From Candidatus Gemmiger stercoripullorum (GTDB taxonomy: Bacteria > Bacillota > Clostridia > Oscillospirales > Ruminococcaceae): a stretch of DNA of 40,588 nucleotides. The DNA is taken from positions 1 to 40,588 of the forward strand of contig DWXD01000070.1 of the NCBI GenBank assembly GCA_019119365.1, written 5' to 3'. Shown piece by piece: positions 39,146 through 40,588 of this stretch. Each line of letters opens with the position of its first letter. The stretch's first letter is position 1. The translations under genes were made by a program, and so were the position numbers. The notes below the pieces were generated by a model. That model was given only the letters and a program-made list of their open reading frames with translations, made no database searches and was not told the DNA's origin.

Positions 39146-39161
39146 GTTAGCTATAGCTAAC
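39146..39161 (+). promoter_or_regulatory. DtxR-like palindrome 2 of the flavodoxin operon
   Basis: GTTAGCTATAGCTAAC, a perfect 16-base palindrome, 25 bases before the DUF3793 start. Confidence 0.72.
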
Positions 39162-39185
39162 CATTCGCACAGACAGGAGGTCCCC

Positions 39186-39755
39186 ATGCCGCGTGATTTT
39201 GGCACCACCTTTGTTACCCAGTGCGCCCCGGTCATGGCGGGGCTGAAAGCCGCCAACCTGTTCCGCTGGGTCGAACCGGACGCCGCCGCCCTGGCCGGTA
39301 CCCTCGCAAGGTGGCGGCGGCAGCTGGCCCCGCGCGGGGTCGAGATCGAGACACTGCATTTCTGCCCGCGCGCCCATGCCTACCTGATCTACGTCTACCG
39401 CCCCGCACGCCTGCAGGCCATACTCGGCCGGGACGCGCCGCGGGCGCTGCTGCGCGCGGCGGGCTACCCGGCGGCAGGCGGCTGCCGCCGCTGCCTGGAC
39501 TGCCTGTGCGCCCGCCTGCGGCAGGGCGGCGAGTTCCCGCATGAGATCGGCGTTTTTCTGGATTACCCGCTGGCCGACGTCGTCGGCTTTATCCAAAACC
39601 GGGGCAAGAATTCCACCTTTACCGGCTACTGGAAGTCTTACCAGGACCCCGAGCAGGCGCGGGCGCAGTATGCGCGGCTGCGCAAATGCACCGAAGTTTA
39701 TCTGCGCTGTTACCGCAGCGGAACGCCGGTTACCCGGCTGACCGTGGCGGCCTGA
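39186..39755 (+). CDS. DUF3793 family protein
   Basis: A 189-residue protein with the DUF3793 pattern: an early CAPVMAGLKAANLF, a mid LIYVYRP, a Cys cluster (CRRCLDCLCARL), FPHEIGVFLDYPLADVVGFI, and a late YWKSYQDPEQARAQYARL. Function is unknown; such genes are often found next to flavodoxin and iron-transport genes in Clostridia, and here one is followed 26 bases later by flavodoxin. The Cys cluster could hold metal. ATG 39186 has AGGAGG upstream. The double operator suggests expression under iron or other metal shortage. Confidence 0.9.
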   Translation: MPRDFGTTFVTQCAPVMAGLKAANLFRWVEPDAAALAGTLARWRRQLAPRGVEIETLHFCPRAHAYLIYVYRPARLQAILGRDAPRALLRAAGYPAAGGCRRCLDCLCARLRQGGEFPHEIGVFLDYPLADVVGFIQNRGKNSTFTGYWKSYQDPEQARAQYARLRKCTEVYLRCYRSGTPVTRLTVAA

Positions 39756-39781
39756 CATACACAAGCAAAGGAGAATTTGTT

Positions 39782-40198
39782 ATGAACAAAGTAGCAGTTG
39801 TTTACTGGAGCGGCACCGGCAACACCGCCGCCATGGCGCAGGCTGTGGCCGAAGGCGCCAACGCCGCGCTGCTGGAAGCCGCCGCCTTCACCGCGGCCGA
39901 CCTCGGCAACTACGACGCGGTGGCCTTCGGCTGCCCGGCCATGGGGGCCGAGCAGCTGGAAGAAAGCGAGTTCGAGCCGATGTTCGCCGGGCTGGAGGGG
40001 AGCCTTGGCGGCAAAAAGATCGCGCTGTTCGGCTCCTACGGCTGGGGCAGCGGCGAATGGATGGAACAGTGGGCCGCCCGCTGCAAAGAGGACGGCGCGG
40101 TGCTCTACGACGAAAGCGGCCTGATCGTCAACGAAGCGCCCGATGACGAAGCCCTCGGCCGCTGCCGCGACCTGGGCCGCGCCCTGGCCGCCTGGTAA
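39782..40198 (+). CDS. Flavodoxin
   Basis: A 138-residue short-chain flavodoxin. The FMN phosphate loop is YWSGTGNTAAM (residues 8-18), AFGCPAMGAEQLEE forms the second FMN loop, and GSYGWGSGEWM the third. It is a low-potential electron carrier that replaces ferredoxin when iron is short. It shares a transcript with DUF3793, the usual partner in Clostridia. AAAGGAG precedes the start, and a strong terminator follows. Confidence 0.95.
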   Translation: MNKVAVVYWSGTGNTAAMAQAVAEGANAALLEAAAFTAADLGNYDAVAFGCPAMGAEQLEESEFEPMFAGLEGSLGGKKIALFGSYGWGSGEWMEQWAARCKEDGAVLYDESGLIVNEAPDDEALGRCRDLGRALAAW

Positions 40199-40269
40199 GG
40201 GCGCAAACGATGTAGCGTTTTCTCTCCGCTTTTCCTTTTTCCGGCGGGCATACCGCCCGCCACGCTCCC

Positions 40270-40311
40270 AAAGGCAAAAGGCGTCCGCAAAAACGGACGC
40301 CTTTTGCCTTT
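40270..40311 (+). terminator. Terminator of the flavodoxin operon
   Basis: AAAGGCAAAAGGCGTCCG and CGGACGCCTTTTGCCTTT form an 18-bp stem around a short A-rich loop. Confidence 0.9.
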
Positions 40312-40365
40312 GACCGGCTGTCGAAAAAGATGTTTCTCCACCGCTCGCAGAGCGTTTGCCTTGCA

Positions 40366-40458
40366 TGGTAGGGCGGGCGATTTCGCCCGCCGCACCTCTG
40401 CAAATTCAAAAACGAAGGGTTTGCGGTGCGGCAGGGTCCCCCGGGACGATCTCCGGCC
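40366..40458 (+). repeat. GTAGGG palindrome and truncated structured element
   Basis: A GGTAGGGCGGGCGATTTCGC palindrome, then the first 16 bases of the structured element (GGGACGATCTCCGGCC from 40443), which stop at TA where the MITE begins. Confidence 0.8.
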
Positions 40459-40588
40459 TAGGGTGTATCTGAAAAATCCCCAGCACTGTTCAATTCTACT
40501 AAAAAGCAGCGCCTGCTGCGTTGCTCAACCTTGGAATACATCAAGTATTCCTGCGGTTTCGCGCCTTGCATTCGCTACTTTTTAGCGA
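40459..40588 (+). mobile_element. MITE, left part (continues past the window)
   Basis: It starts GGGTGTATCTGA after a TA dinucleotide and interrupts a structured repeat element, which dates it as a later insertion. Its last 60 bases match 19695-19752. The right terminal repeat seen at 19789 (CAGGTACACCC then TA) is the inverted complement of this start. TA target and short terminal repeats fit IS630/Tc1-mariner-type mobilisation. Confidence 0.85.

Overview
The window looks like a chromosome segment from a GC-rich Clostridia bacterium, probably of the Faecalibacterium/Subdoligranulum/Gemmiger group (Oscillospiraceae). The basis is GC-rich coding with strong GGAGG ribosome sites, promoters of TTGACA-17-TATAAT type, a TPP-controlled ykoFEDC operon, an ANTAR regulator beside glutamine synthetase, a DUF3793 plus flavodoxin pair, and gene gaps packed with short palindromic repeats. 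The genus is an inference; no rRNA or tRNA gene was seen.

Layout. 1-1.8 kb: the 3' end of an unknown gene, a two-hairpin repeat, decayed coding sequence, and an alpha/beta hydrolase. 2-18.8 kb: a nitrogen-assimilation block. It holds an ammonium transporter fused to a PII domain (+), a minus-strand operon glnA - ANTAR regulator - WbpG-type amidotransferase - HisF-like - HisH-like, a Phd/ParE toxin-antitoxin pair, and the plus-strand operon gltB-gltD-asnB. 18.8-20.8 kb: a scar region with a second two-hairpin repeat, a TipA-like MerR gene cut off at its 5' end by a MITE fragment, and the tail of a phage MuF-type head protein with a toxin-like C-terminus and a small overlapping partner gene. 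20.8-28.4 kb: an aldo/keto reductase, a CE2-like esterase, glycerate kinase, a split chromate transporter pair, a soluble ECF sigma factor and a second sigma factor tethered to the membrane. 28.4-33.9 kb: a CE1-like esterase and the ykoFEDC thiamine-precursor (HMP) transporter under a TPP riboswitch. 33.9-40.6 kb: NADP-isocitrate dehydrogenase, a decapitated glutaminase-A-like gene, and a putative metal/iron regulon (HMA protein, ZIP transporter, DUF3793, flavodoxin) marked by four GTTAG/CTAAC palindromes, ending in a second MITE.

How the genes fit together. Ammonium enters through the Amt-PII fusion, GlnA makes glutamine, GltBD turns glutamine and 2-oxoglutarate into glutamate, AsnB makes asparagine, and Icd supplies 2-oxoglutarate. 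All three nitrogen operons have a strong promoter followed within about 10-20 nt by a terminator-like hairpin. Two of these operons (amtB and gltB) have only a divergent gene upstream, so their hairpins cannot be the terminators of an upstream co-directional gene. With an ANTAR (antiterminator-type) gene inside the glnA operon, control by leader antitermination is the main hypothesis here. The glnA operon also couples glutamine synthesis to a glutamine-dependent amidotransferase trio with no sugar genes nearby; its real substrate is unknown.

The gaps at 4.0-5.2, 33.9-34.4, 35.9-36.3, 37.4-37.8 and 40.4 kb are mosaics of two repeat types: short palindromes starting GTAGGG, and an 88-90 nt element that folds into a closed multi-branch structure. 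One MITE has inserted into a copy of the latter.
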